A stretch of DNA of 64,000 nucleotides from Xanthomonas pisi DSM 18956. GTDB lineage: Bacteria > Pseudomonadota > Gammaproteobacteria > Xanthomonadales > Xanthomonadaceae. Below the pieces are notes generated by a model. The model worked only from the letters and a program-made list of their open reading frames with translations, was not told where the DNA came from and ran no database searches. Shown here one piece after another: positions 36,588 to 44,713 of the stretch. The stretch spans positions 40,296 through 104,295 of the forward strand of contig NZ_JPLE01000043.1 of assembly GCF_001010415.1 (NCBI RefSeq), in the 5' to 3' direction. The position numbers and the translations under genes are program-made. The stretch's first letter is position 1, and each line of letters opens with the position of its first letter.

Positions 36588-37262
36588 ATGGAGCCAATGG
36601 CGAACAACCACCGATTGCAAGCGGTCCAGCAACTACGCGAATTGATCCTGTGTGGCACCTTTGCCCCGGGCGAGCGCATCACCGAGGCGGCACTGGCAGA
36701 GCGTCTGGCCATTTCGCGCACGCCCATCCGCCAGGCGTTGCCGGCGTTATGCCAGGAGGGCCTTCTGGCGCAGGTCGGCAACCGTGGCTACGCGGTCCGG
36801 CGTTTCAGCCAGCAGGAAAGCCTGGATGCCCTGGCAGTGCGCGCGCTGATGGAGGGAATGGCGGCGCGCACGGTGGCCGAACAGGGCGCATCGGCGAGCT
36901 TGCTTTCCACCCTGCACGATTGCCTGTGCGAAGGCGACCGGCTGTTTGCCAAGCGCAGCCTCGATGCCGGCGATGAGCAGACCTACGGCGCGATCAATGC
37001 GCGCTTCCATCGCGCCATCGTGGTGGCGGCCAACAAACCGATCCTCACCGAAACGGTGGACCGCTGCACGCTGGTGCCGTTCGTCAGCCCGGTCAACGTG
37101 GTGTTCGGTCAGCGCTCGGCCACCCTGGCCTATGACGATCTGTATTACGGGCACCGCCAGCATGGCGCGATCGTCGCTGCCATCGAACAACGCGATGGCG
37201 CGCGTGCGGAACTGCTGTTCCGCGAACATGCCAATACACAGCGACACAGCATGGGACTGTGA
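36588..37262 (+). CDS. GntR-family (FadR/FCD subfamily) regulator
   Basis: A 224-residue regulator with N-terminal wHTH: LRELILCGTFAPGERITEAALAERLAISRTPIRQAL and FCD effector domain containing the metal-binding type histidines (NARFHRAIV, YGHRQHGAIVAAIEQRD, FREHANTQRH). It is divergent from ligBA and upstream sites fit its family, so it probably controls the dioxygenase operon. Start is ATG 36588 or ATG 36597; the first is used. Confidence 0.88.
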   Translation: MEPMANNHRLQAVQQLRELILCGTFAPGERITEAALAERLAISRTPIRQALPALCQEGLLAQVGNRGYAVRRFSQQESLDALAVRALMEGMAARTVAEQGASASLLSTLHDCLCEGDRLFAKRSLDAGDEQTYGAINARFHRAIVVAANKPILTETVDRCTLVPFVSPVNVVFGQRSATLAYDDLYYGHRQHGAIVAAIEQRDGARAELLFREHANTQRHSMGL

Positions 37263-37428
37263 GTCTTGCGAATGCACGGTGCCGTGCGCCGGGTAGAGCA
37301 ATGGCGTCGATGTGCGTGCAATGACCGCCTTTTGTATCCGACGCACGTCCCCACGCACAGCAACACACGGTTTCATTCCATCCCGCACGCCGACCACCAT
37401 GGCCGGCGTGCGTGGCAGATTGCATGCG

Positions 37429-38463
37429 CTATAGCGAGTGCACGAACATCAGATTGAAGCTGTTGCCGGCCACCGAGTTCTCCACCTTGAGCGGCATGTA
37501 GACGTTGAAATTGAACACGTTCTTCTGGTCCATGCGCCAGGACAGGCCCGGACCCAGATAGGCCTGCATGCGTTTGCTGTCCGGCACGCGCTGGCCATTG
37601 GTGCGATTGTCTTTCAGCTGTTGCAGGTAGTAACCGTTCAGACCAACGCGCCACTGCTCGTTGAGTTTGAGCGAGGTAGCCAGATTGATCCACACCACAT
37701 CGCCGGCCTGGCCATTGCGAAAACGGAATCCTGGGATCGGCGGCACCCCGCCGGCGCGACTGGTGCGGAAGTTGTACAGGTAGTTGATGCGCGCACTGAT
37801 TTCCCAGTCGTCGCTGGGTTGCACGGTGAAGGCCCAATGCGGCGCCACCGACCAGAACCCGGTGCTCTGGTTGATCGCGGTGTCGCGGTCGAACTTGCCC
37901 ACCGGCGCAAACGCATCGATCGCGAAGCGCTGAAAGAAGAACACCCGCCCATCGCGCATCACCGGCGGCATCTGCAGTGCCGGCCCGAACGAAATGTCGC
38001 CCATGCCGAAGCCGTTGCTGCTCAATCGCACCGGGCTGTCAGCGGCGAATGCGGTGTCGTAATTGACCAACGGCACGATGGCATTGAAGCTCAGCGAGCC
38101 GCTTTTCCAGGTGTAGGGCGTCACGTAGATGAGCTGTGTGAGCAGCACGCTGACATCGACCTGCGGATCGCGAAAGGCGGGCGAGTCGTCGCCGCTCGCG
38201 TTCTTGATGGCATTGAAGTTGTAGTGACGCAGATATTCGATGACGGTCCAGCCGGGCGTCATCGAACCGAAGCCGTCCATGAAACTGGTGCCGCCAACAT
38301 TGATGCCTTGCGGAGGCGCGGCTGTCTCCGGCACGGCTTGCGCCAGCGCCGCATTCGGCAATGCGACAGCGAACAACGCCCCCGCAACCAATGAACACGG
38401 CCGGCGTGACAGTGCGCGAGACAGGACAGAGCGACGACGGGCGGGGATGCGAACGCGTTCCAC
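37429..38463 (-). CDS. MetA-pathway / SphA-family outer-membrane protein (aromatic uptake)
   Basis: A 344-residue exported protein. From a GTG start with GGAGAT nine bases upstream, the signal peptide is SRRPCSLVAGALFAVALPNAALA. The mature part is a 'phenol MetA degradation' type beta-barrel: INVGGTSFMDGFGSMTPGW, many alternating strands with aromatic girdles, and a C-terminal FNLMFVHSL. This family is linked to uptake of hydrophobic aromatics. It is downstream of an alpha/beta hydrolase and an NTF2-like gene on the same strand. Confidence 0.82.
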   Translation of the reverse strand: MERVRIPARRRSVLSRALSRRPCSLVAGALFAVALPNAALAQAVPETAAPPQGINVGGTSFMDGFGSMTPGWTVIEYLRHYNFNAIKNASGDDSPAFRDPQVDVSVLLTQLIYVTPYTWKSGSLSFNAIVPLVNYDTAFAADSPVRLSSNGFGMGDISFGPALQMPPVMRDGRVFFFQRFAIDAFAPVGKFDRDTAINQSTGFWSVAPHWAFTVQPSDDWEISARINYLYNFRTSRAGGVPPIPGFRFRNGQAGDVVWINLATSLKLNEQWRVGLNGYYLQQLKDNRTNGQRVPDSKRMQAYLGPGLSWRMDQKNVFNFNVYMPLKVENSVAGNSFNLMFVHSL

Positions 38464-38582
38464 TGGGCGAATCTCCAATGCAAAGGGATGGATGACTGCG
38501 AGCGCGACGTGGGGGAGAAAGCGGTACGGCAACGCGTGGCGCCAAACGGGCGCCGGCACCATGCCTGGGGGAGGAATGCGGC

Positions 38583-39011
38583 TCAGCTGCCGATGCGCAG
38601 CAACAAGGTTCCAAGGCGTTGCTTGAACAACCAACGCTCCTGCTCGAAGACCAGCACATCGTCGAAACTGCCCAGCAAGGCGGGCGATTGCGCGCTCCAT
38701 GGCGGCGACGTCGACGTATCGCCGGCGGTGTAGAGCAGCACGTTGCTGTGCGCATGCGCCAATGTGGGCGATTGAATGTCGACCAGGGTGTTGAGCATCA
38801 GATGACAGGTGGTGCGCGGCGGGCGCTCGCGAAAGGCCTGCAGAATCGCCGCGCGGCCGTGCACCGGGGCATCCGGCGCGCTGGGGCGCGCGAACACGCC
38901 ATCGTCGGTGAACAATGCGGCGAGTTGCTCGTGGTCGTGGCGATCGTTGTACAGCGCGAACCGGCGGATCAATTGCTCGCAGGCAATGATGATCGAGACA
39001 TCGTCGTGCAT
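38583..39011 (-). CDS. NTF2/SnoaL-like protein
   Basis: A 142-residue cytoplasmic protein of the NTF2-like fold: CEQLIRRFALYNDRHDHEQLAALFTDDG, HGRAAILQAFRER, HLMLNTLVDI and the C-terminal strands RWLFKQRLGTLLLR. Members of this group include small dehydratases, isomerases and ring-hydroxylating dioxygenase beta-like proteins. The location with an alpha/beta hydrolase and an aromatic porin suggests a step in aromatic degradation; the reaction is unknown. Confidence 0.8.
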   Translation of the reverse strand: MHDDVSIIIACEQLIRRFALYNDRHDHEQLAALFTDDGVFARPSAPDAPVHGRAAILQAFRERPPRTTCHLMLNTLVDIQSPTLAHAHSNVLLYTAGDTSTSPPWSAQSPALLGSFDDVLVFEQERWLFKQRLGTLLLRIGS

Positions 39012-39094
39012 GCAGCCTCCTTTAGTTCCAGCAAACGCCGGTTAGTGCGGTCAGCGCCCGCAGCAGTGACCCAGGCGCCGTTGCCTCTGCGCCA

Positions 39095-39814
39095 TCACGC
39101 GGCCTGCAACCAATCGCGCAACGCCGCTATCACCGCAGCAGGCGCTTCCACCGGCGCCATATGCCCGCAGTCTTCGAACACGCTCAGGCGCGCCTGCGGA
39201 ATCTGCCGCGCCATGTCCTGATGCCGAGCCAGTGGGCTCCAGGCGTCCTGGCGCCCGACTCCGAGCAAGGTGGGGCAGCGAATCTGCGCAAGCACCGGTG
39301 CGGCATCCGGACGCTCCAGCAACGCGTTGACCTGGCCAGCGAAGCTTTGCGCGCTTTGCCGGCGCACCATCGCACCGAGGTCCTGCATCAAAACGGGATC
39401 GGCAATGCGTGCGGGGTGCAGCATGGGCGGCAACCAGGCCAGCGCCAGCGCATCCATGCCCTGCGTTCGCGCCAGATCCACCAGCGCCTGACGCTCTTCG
39501 CGTTCTCCATCGCGACGCGGCGCAATGCCGGTATCGAGCAGCGCCAGCTGCGTCACCCGTTCGGGCGCCTGACGCATGATTTCCAGCGCAACCCGCCCGC
39601 CCATCGAATGCCCGGCCAACGCGAACTGCGGCGGTGCGCCAGCCAACACGTGGGCGGCCATCTGCACGATGCTGTCGAATCCGGGGAAGTCCAGCACCTG
39701 CACATCGGCCAGATCCGCCAGCGCGTCGCGCTGCGGTTGCCAGATGGCAGCGTCGCACAGCAGGCCGCAGAGCAGCAGCAAGGTGGGTCTGGACGTATGC
39801 GCAACGGAAGTCAT
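39095..39814 (-). CDS. Alpha/beta hydrolase
   Basis: A 239-residue hydrolase with nucleophile elbow GHSMGGRVALEI, a catalytic Asp in GVGRQDAWSP and His in EDCGHMAPVEAP. It resembles MhpC/BphD-like or enol-lactonase-like aromatic pathway hydrolases. First gene of the group 39814-37429 (hydrolase, NTF2-like, outer-membrane protein). Substrate is inferred only from context. Confidence 0.87.
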   Translation of the reverse strand: MTSVAHTSRPTLLLLCGLLCDAAIWQPQRDALADLADVQVLDFPGFDSIVQMAAHVLAGAPPQFALAGHSMGGRVALEIMRQAPERVTQLALLDTGIAPRRDGEREERQALVDLARTQGMDALALAWLPPMLHPARIADPVLMQDLGAMVRRQSAQSFAGQVNALLERPDAAPVLAQIRCPTLLGVGRQDAWSPLARHQDMARQIPQARLSVFEDCGHMAPVEAPAAVIAALRDWLQAA

Positions 39815-39936
39815 GGCGCGACTGTAGCCACGCTGGATGCGCGCGTCGTATGGAAGATGCGGCCTGCGCTATAAGCCAGCAGACATACAACGTCGGCGTT
39901 GCTGCCTGGAGGACCGGCCTGCGGGCGCGCGTCCGG

Positions 39937-41118
39937 TCACGCGCCGCCGGACGCGCGTTTCCACAACACATCGACCAAGGGCGGCAGTTTGCCGGCCAGG
40001 CCGAGCACCGATCCGCGCAGCAGGGTCAGGTGCATTTCGTCGTTGGAAAACACGCTGTTGATCGCATCGAAACCGTAGGCGGCCACCGTATTTTCGCTGC
40101 GGCGGGTGCGCGCCCAGCGCTGCAGACGATGCGGCGCTGCCCAGTCCGCACGTTTGGCGAGCGCTGCGCGCACTTCCGCGCGCAGCGCAGCGACATCGCG
40201 CAGGCCCAGATTGACGCCCTGCCCCGCCAGCGGATGCACCACATGCGCGGCGTCGCCCAGGGTCAGCACGCGGCCGCTGACGTACTGCTCCACCAATTGC
40301 CGTTGCAGCGGAAATGCCGTGCGTGCGGACACCACACGCACCTGGCCCAGGCGCGCGGCAAACGCCTGGGTCAGCTCGTGCGAAAACGCCGCATCGTCCA
40401 GTTCCAGTACGCGCTCGGCATCGCTGTCGGGCAACGTCCAGACAATCGAACTACGGCCATCGGCAAACGGCAGCAACGCCAGCGGCCCGGTGGTCAGAAA
40501 GCGCTGCCAGGCAGTGGCCTGATGCGGCTGTTCGGTCTCCACGAAGGCAACCACGCCACGTTGTGCGTAGGCGTGCCGCGACACCGGCAAGCCGGTCAGG
40601 TCGCGCAGGGTGGACGCCGCGCCATCGGCCGCGATGGCAATCGCAGCTTCCAGCCGACTGCCGTCGTCCAGCCGCAGGCGCACGCCGTTGGCGTCCTGCT
40701 CCAGTTCGGCCACGCGCGCCGGGCAATGCACTTGGATCCCCGCACTGTGCACGGCCACCCAAAGACGATCGACCAGCAGCGCATGCTCGACGATCCAGCC
40801 GAGTTGTTCGCGGCCCAAGGTGTCGGCGTCGAAACGCAGCTCGCCGCCACCGCCGGCATCCCAGACCCGCATGCGCCGATACGGCTGCACGCGCCCGCTG
40901 CGCACGCTGGCCCACACGCCAAGACTGTCGAGCAGCGCGGCGTTGTCGGCGGCGAAGGCATACACCCGCAGATCGGGCTGATCGGCATGCCAGCGCGCGG
41001 GCTCGCGCCCTTCCACCAGCGCAACGCTCAAGCCGGCGTCGGCCAGCGCCAATGCGCAGGCAGCACCGACCACACCACCGCCGACGATCACCGCATCGCG
41101 CGTACCGCGGCGGCTCAT
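39937..41118 (-). CDS. FAD-dependent ubiquinone-biosynthesis hydroxylase (UbiH/UbiF/UbiI family)
   Basis: A 393-residue flavoprotein monooxygenase: FAD dinucleotide motif DAVIVGGGVVGAACALALAD, the DG motif ADGAASTLRDLTG, the family signature LTLGDAAHVVHPLAGQGVNLGLRDV. It hydroxylates a ring carbon of the ubiquinone precursor; which position cannot be read. ATG at 41118 follows GGGGGAG and overlaps the stop of the paralogous gene upstream by four bases (ATGA), so the two are coupled. Confidence 0.9.
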   Translation of the reverse strand: MSRRGTRDAVIVGGGVVGAACALALADAGLSVALVEGREPARWHADQPDLRVYAFAADNAALLDSLGVWASVRSGRVQPYRRMRVWDAGGGGELRFDADTLGREQLGWIVEHALLVDRLWVAVHSAGIQVHCPARVAELEQDANGVRLRLDDGSRLEAAIAIAADGAASTLRDLTGLPVSRHAYAQRGVVAFVETEQPHQATAWQRFLTTGPLALLPFADGRSSIVWTLPDSDAERVLELDDAAFSHELTQAFAARLGQVRVVSARTAFPLQRQLVEQYVSGRVLTLGDAAHVVHPLAGQGVNLGLRDVAALRAEVRAALAKRADWAAPHRLQRWARTRRSENTVAAYGFDAINSVFSNDEMHLTLLRGSVLGLAGKLPPLVDVLWKRASGGA

Positions 41119-42323
41119 GCGCTCCCCCGGCATAGTTGCGGCACATCGCCACGAAAACCCATCGCTCCGCCGACCAGCATCGATTGCAGCGGCGCGGCCT
41201 GCGAGGTCGCCAGCAATCCCAGGCTGCGTAGCGGCCGCAGCAACGGTGCCGGGTTTCCGGTCAGCCGCGCCAGCCCGCTGGAGAAGCCGATCGTCTGCTC
41301 GCGGTCCACGCGTCGACGCGCCACATAGTCGGCCAACAGCGCGCCAGACCCGGCATCGCTGCGATCGTGTTCGATCAGTTCGGCCAAGGTCAGCGCATCG
41401 CGCAAGCCCAGATTGAAGCCCTGCGCGCCGATGGGGTGCAGCGTCTGCGCGGCATTGCCGAGCAGCACCACGCGCTCGGCGATCAGATGGTTGGCCAGCA
41501 CCTGCACCAGCGGATAGGCGCTGCGTTCGCCGCTGGCGACAAAGCGCCCGGCGCGCCAGCCGGCGGCACCCTGCAGCCGGGCCAGCCAGCCGGCCTCGTC
41601 GAGCGCGGCGACCGCCTCGGCCTCGGCACGCGCCACGCAGTGGATCGCGCCGTAGTGGCGGTCGCCCCGCGGCAGCAGCGCGGTCGGCCCATGCTCGCCG
41701 AAGCGCTCCCATGCAGTGCCATCCGGCGGCCGGGAGGCGCGCACGCGGGCCACGAACAAGGTCTGCAGAAAATCGTGCGTGTCGGTGTCGATATGCAGCA
41801 GTTCGCGCACGGCGCTGTGCGTGCCATCGGCACCGACCACCAGCCGGGCGCGGACGCGCCGCTCACCGTCGTCGGTCGCCAGCCGTAGCGTGCGCACGCC
41901 GTCCTGGACCGGCTCCACGCCGATGCAGCGCGCCGGACGATACCGACGCAGCTGCCTCAGTTCGTCCAGGCGTGCCTGCAGGGCCTCGCCGAAGTCGCGG
42001 GCCACCACCACCTGCCCGAAGCTGTCGCGTCCGTAATCGGCGGCCTCCAGCTGCACGCGCCCGAAATCGCCGGCGCGACTGACGTGGATGCGACGAATCG
42101 GCCCGGGCGCGCTGCGCAACCTGGCCATCACGCCCAGCACGTCCAATGCATTGACGGTGGCGGCGGCGAAACTCAGATTGCGCTGATCGAACACGGCCGG
42201 GGGGGTACCGGCGGGAGTGGCTTCCACCAGTCCGACATCCAGTCCGAGGCGGTCCAGCGCAATCGCAAGGCTGGAGCCGACCAGGCCGCCGCCAACGATC
42301 AGAACGTCATGTGGGTCTGTCAT
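41115..42323 (-). CDS. ubiH: 2-octaprenyl-6-methoxyphenol hydroxylase-type FAD monooxygenase
   Basis: A 402-residue paralogue of the downstream gene: DVLIVGGGLVGSSLAIALDRLG, VVGADGTHSAVRELL and VVLLGNAAQTLHPIGAQGFNLGLRDAL. The Asn in GNAAQT replaces the more common Asp of GDAAH, as in other UbiH proteins. It acts in aerobic ubiquinone synthesis at the inner membrane. The frame remains open upstream, but the ATG at 42323 gives the conserved N terminus. Confidence 0.9.
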   Translation of the reverse strand: MTDPHDVLIVGGGLVGSSLAIALDRLGLDVGLVEATPAGTPPAVFDQRNLSFAAATVNALDVLGVMARLRSAPGPIRRIHVSRAGDFGRVQLEAADYGRDSFGQVVVARDFGEALQARLDELRQLRRYRPARCIGVEPVQDGVRTLRLATDDGERRVRARLVVGADGTHSAVRELLHIDTDTHDFLQTLFVARVRASRPPDGTAWERFGEHGPTALLPRGDRHYGAIHCVARAEAEAVAALDEAGWLARLQGAAGWRAGRFVASGERSAYPLVQVLANHLIAERVVLLGNAAQTLHPIGAQGFNLGLRDALTLAELIEHDRSDAGSGALLADYVARRRVDREQTIGFSSGLARLTGNPAPLLRPLRSLGLLATSQAAPLQSMLVGGAMGFRGDVPQLCRGSA

Positions 42324-42506
42324 CCCCCCATGATAAGCCCTCGCCCGCACCCCATCGCGGGCGCCGGATGAGACACGTTGACGCGCCCCGCCAGGTCCGC
42401 CGTTGCCATCCCTGCCCGATGCGGGCGTAGCGCAAGCCGGGCGGGTGCACGGGGGCGCCAGGTTCCACGCTACACTCCCGGACCTGCAATCCGGCCACCT
42501 CAGCGC

Positions 42507-43079
42507 ATGACTCCTCGCTCGCACGACACCCTGATTCTGAGCCTGCTCGCCATCCTGATGGCGGCCACGCGGATCAATCACGTCGCGCCGGTCCCGGACG
42601 CGTCCTGGGCGGTGTTCTTCATCGGCGGGTTTCATCTGGCCGCGCGCACCCGGCTGGCGTTCCCGTTGCTGATGGGTCTGGCGGTCGCGGTGGACTGGCT
42701 GGTGATCACCGGCCAGGGCATGAGCTTCTGGCAGCACTACTGCGTGTCGCCGGCGTACTGGTGCCTGATCCCGGCGTACTTTGCGCTGTGGGCCGGTGGC
42801 GTGTGGCTGCGTCGGCACTATCACGGGGCCCGCTGGGCTGCGCTGGCCGCACTGGTTCCTGCACTGCTCATCTCAGTGGCGCTGTGCCAGCTGATCGCCC
42901 AGGGCAGCTTCTACTGGATCAGCGCAAGCGTGAGCGACCCCACCTTCGCCGGCTGGTTCAAGAACTACAGCGACTGGCTGTGGCCGTACCTGCGCAGCGC
43001 CGCGTTGTACGTCGCGGCTGCGGCTGTCATCCAGGTGGTTGCCGAGCGCCTGGACGCCCCGCAGCGCCAGGCCGGCTAA
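42507..43079 (+). CDS. btuM: Probable BtuM-type cobalamin transporter (solitary ECF S-component)
   Basis: A 190-residue membrane protein with about six hydrophobic segments. I recognise the BtuM pattern: TRINHVAPVPDASWAVFFIGG, VDWLVIT, YCVSPAYWCLIPAYFALWAGG and a late GSFYWISASV. Cys79 (HYCVSPAY) matches the cysteine that binds cobalt in the characterised BtuM. The gene is three bases upstream of cob(I)alamin adenosyltransferase, which supports a B12 role. Assignment is from recalled family pattern, not an alignment. No cobalamin riboswitch could be recognised upstream. Confidence 0.7.
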   Translation: MTPRSHDTLILSLLAILMAATRINHVAPVPDASWAVFFIGGFHLAARTRLAFPLLMGLAVAVDWLVITGQGMSFWQHYCVSPAYWCLIPAYFALWAGGVWLRRHYHGARWAALAALVPALLISVALCQLIAQGSFYWISASVSDPTFAGWFKNYSDWLWPYLRSAALYVAAAAVIQVVAERLDAPQRQAG

Positions 43080-43082
43080 GTC

Positions 43083-43640
43083 ATGGGTAACCGGCTCTCA
43101 CGTATCTATACGCGCACCGGCGACGACGGCAGCACCGGGTTGGGCGATGGCAGCCGGACCGGCAAGGATGCCTTGCGCGTGAACGCCTACGGCACCGTGG
43201 ACGAGGCCAATTCGGCGCTTGGCGTGCTGTTGGCCGCGCCTGGCGTGCCCACCGCGATCGCCGAGCTGCTGACCACGGTGCAGCACCAGCTGTTCGACCT
43301 GGGCGGCGAGCTCTGCATCCCCGGCCATGCCGCGATCGAGGCGGCTGATATCCAGGCCCTGGAGCGCCATCTGGACCACTTCAACGACAGCTTGCCACCG
43401 CTGCAGGAATTCATCCTGCCGGCCGGTGGCGAAGCGGCCGCGCGCTGCCACCTGGCCCGTACCATCGTGCGCCGGGCCGAGCGCGAGACCGTGGCGCTAT
43501 CGCGCCAGGAGTCGGTGCGCAGCGAGGCGATCGGCTATCTCAACCGGCTCTCGGACCTGCTGTTCGTGCTGGCGCGCGTGCTGGCACGCGTGGATGGCCA
43601 GCAGGAAGTGCTGTGGCGGCACGACCGCCGGCGCGCTTGA
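43083..43640 (+). CDS. Cob(I)alamin adenosyltransferase, PduO type
   Basis: A 185-residue ATP:cobalamin adenosyltransferase. N-terminal ATP loop IYTRTGDDGSTGLGDGSR, then VDEANSALGV, and the C-terminal CHLARTIVRRAERETVAL and YLNRLSDLLFVLARV typical of PduO/MMAB. It makes adenosylcobalamin from reduced B12. Cotranscribed with the probable BtuM gene, so imported B12 could be converted directly. Confidence 0.93.
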   Translation: MGNRLSRIYTRTGDDGSTGLGDGSRTGKDALRVNAYGTVDEANSALGVLLAAPGVPTAIAELLTTVQHQLFDLGGELCIPGHAAIEAADIQALERHLDHFNDSLPPLQEFILPAGGEAAARCHLARTIVRRAERETVALSRQESVRSEAIGYLNRLSDLLFVLARVLARVDGQQEVLWRHDRRRA

Positions 43641-43678
43641 GCATGTGCCCGGCACGGCGAAAAGGCTAACGTCCTCTC

Positions 43679-44587
43679 ATGCTGGTCTTTACCCATCCCG
43701 CCTGTCTTGGTCACGACGCCGGCCCTGAGCACCCGGAGAGTCCCGCCCGCCTGGAGGCGGTCGTCGAGGCCCTGCGCGCGGCCTTTCCGGACCTGGACTG
43801 GCGCGAGGCGCCGTTGGCCAAGCTGGGCGACCTGTGCCGCGTGCACGAGCGCGAACAGGTGGACGCGGTGCTGGAAACCGTCTTCGAAGGCTACCGCCAA
43901 CTGGACGTCGACACCCGCATGGTGCCGGCCTCGCGCGCGGCTGCCCTGCGCGCTGCGGGCGCCGGCATCGCCGCCGTGGATGCGGTGATGCAGGACCTCA
44001 CCCGCACCGCCTTTTGCGCCGTGCGTCCGCCTGGCCACCACGCCACCGCACAGGTGTCGATGGGGTTCTGCCTGTTCAACAACATCGCCGTGGCCGCCGC
44101 GCATGCGCGCGACCGGCATGGCCTGGAGCGCATCACCATCGTCGATTTCGACGTGCACCACGGCAACGGCACCCAGGCGATCTTCGAACGCGACCCGGCC
44201 GTGCAGTATCTGAGCACGCATCAGTCCGGGCTGTACCCGCACTCGGGCGGCGTCCATGAGCGCGGCGTCGGCAATATCCATAACCTGCTGCTGCCGCCGG
44301 GCAGCGATGGCTTGCGCTTCCGCAATGTGTGGGAAGACCAGATGCTGCCGCTGATCGACGGCTTCCGCCCCCAGCTGATCCTGATCTCTGCCGGCTTCGA
44401 TGCGCATCTGCGCGATCCGCTGGCCGATCTGATGCTGGACGATGGCGATTTCGCCTGGCTGACCGGCGCGCTGCGCACTCTGGCCGAGCGGCATGCGCGG
44501 GGTCGGGTGGTGTCGACGCTGGAAGGCGGCTACGACCTGCAGGCCTTGCGCGAGAGCAGCGTCGCCCACGTCCGCGCCCTGCGCTGA
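43679..44587 (+). CDS. Histone deacetylase family amidohydrolase
   Basis: A 302-residue zinc amidohydrolase (HDAC / acetylpolyamine amidohydrolase / acetoin-utilisation family). The catalytic His pair is RPPGHHATAQ; zinc ligands are in ITIVDFDVHHGNGTQ and ILISAGFDAHLRDPL; GFCLFNNIAVAAAHA is characteristic. The bacterial substrate is not known. It is 38 bases after the adenosyltransferase gene and could be cotranscribed, with no obvious functional link. Confidence 0.9.
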   Translation: MLVFTHPACLGHDAGPEHPESPARLEAVVEALRAAFPDLDWREAPLAKLGDLCRVHEREQVDAVLETVFEGYRQLDVDTRMVPASRAAALRAAGAGIAAVDAVMQDLTRTAFCAVRPPGHHATAQVSMGFCLFNNIAVAAAHARDRHGLERITIVDFDVHHGNGTQAIFERDPAVQYLSTHQSGLYPHSGGVHERGVGNIHNLLLPPGSDGLRFRNVWEDQMLPLIDGFRPQLILISAGFDAHLRDPLADLMLDDGDFAWLTGALRTLAERHARGRVVSTLEGGYDLQALRESSVAHVRALR

Positions 44588-44713
44588 CCCGCCACCGCAT
44601 GCCGGTCGCGGTCCTGTTGGCGATGAACCTCGCCCTCTCTGTGCCAACGCTCTTCATTGCCCCTATGCGGGGTATGCGGCAAGCTAGTCGCCATTTTATT
44701 GGTTGAACCACGC

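Noticed and set aside
42324..42506. Cobalamin riboswitch upstream of the BtuM-like gene
   Set aside because: The stretch is GC-rich with a short CCGGA/TCCGG hairpin, but no B12-box or conserved junction sequence could be recognised by eye.
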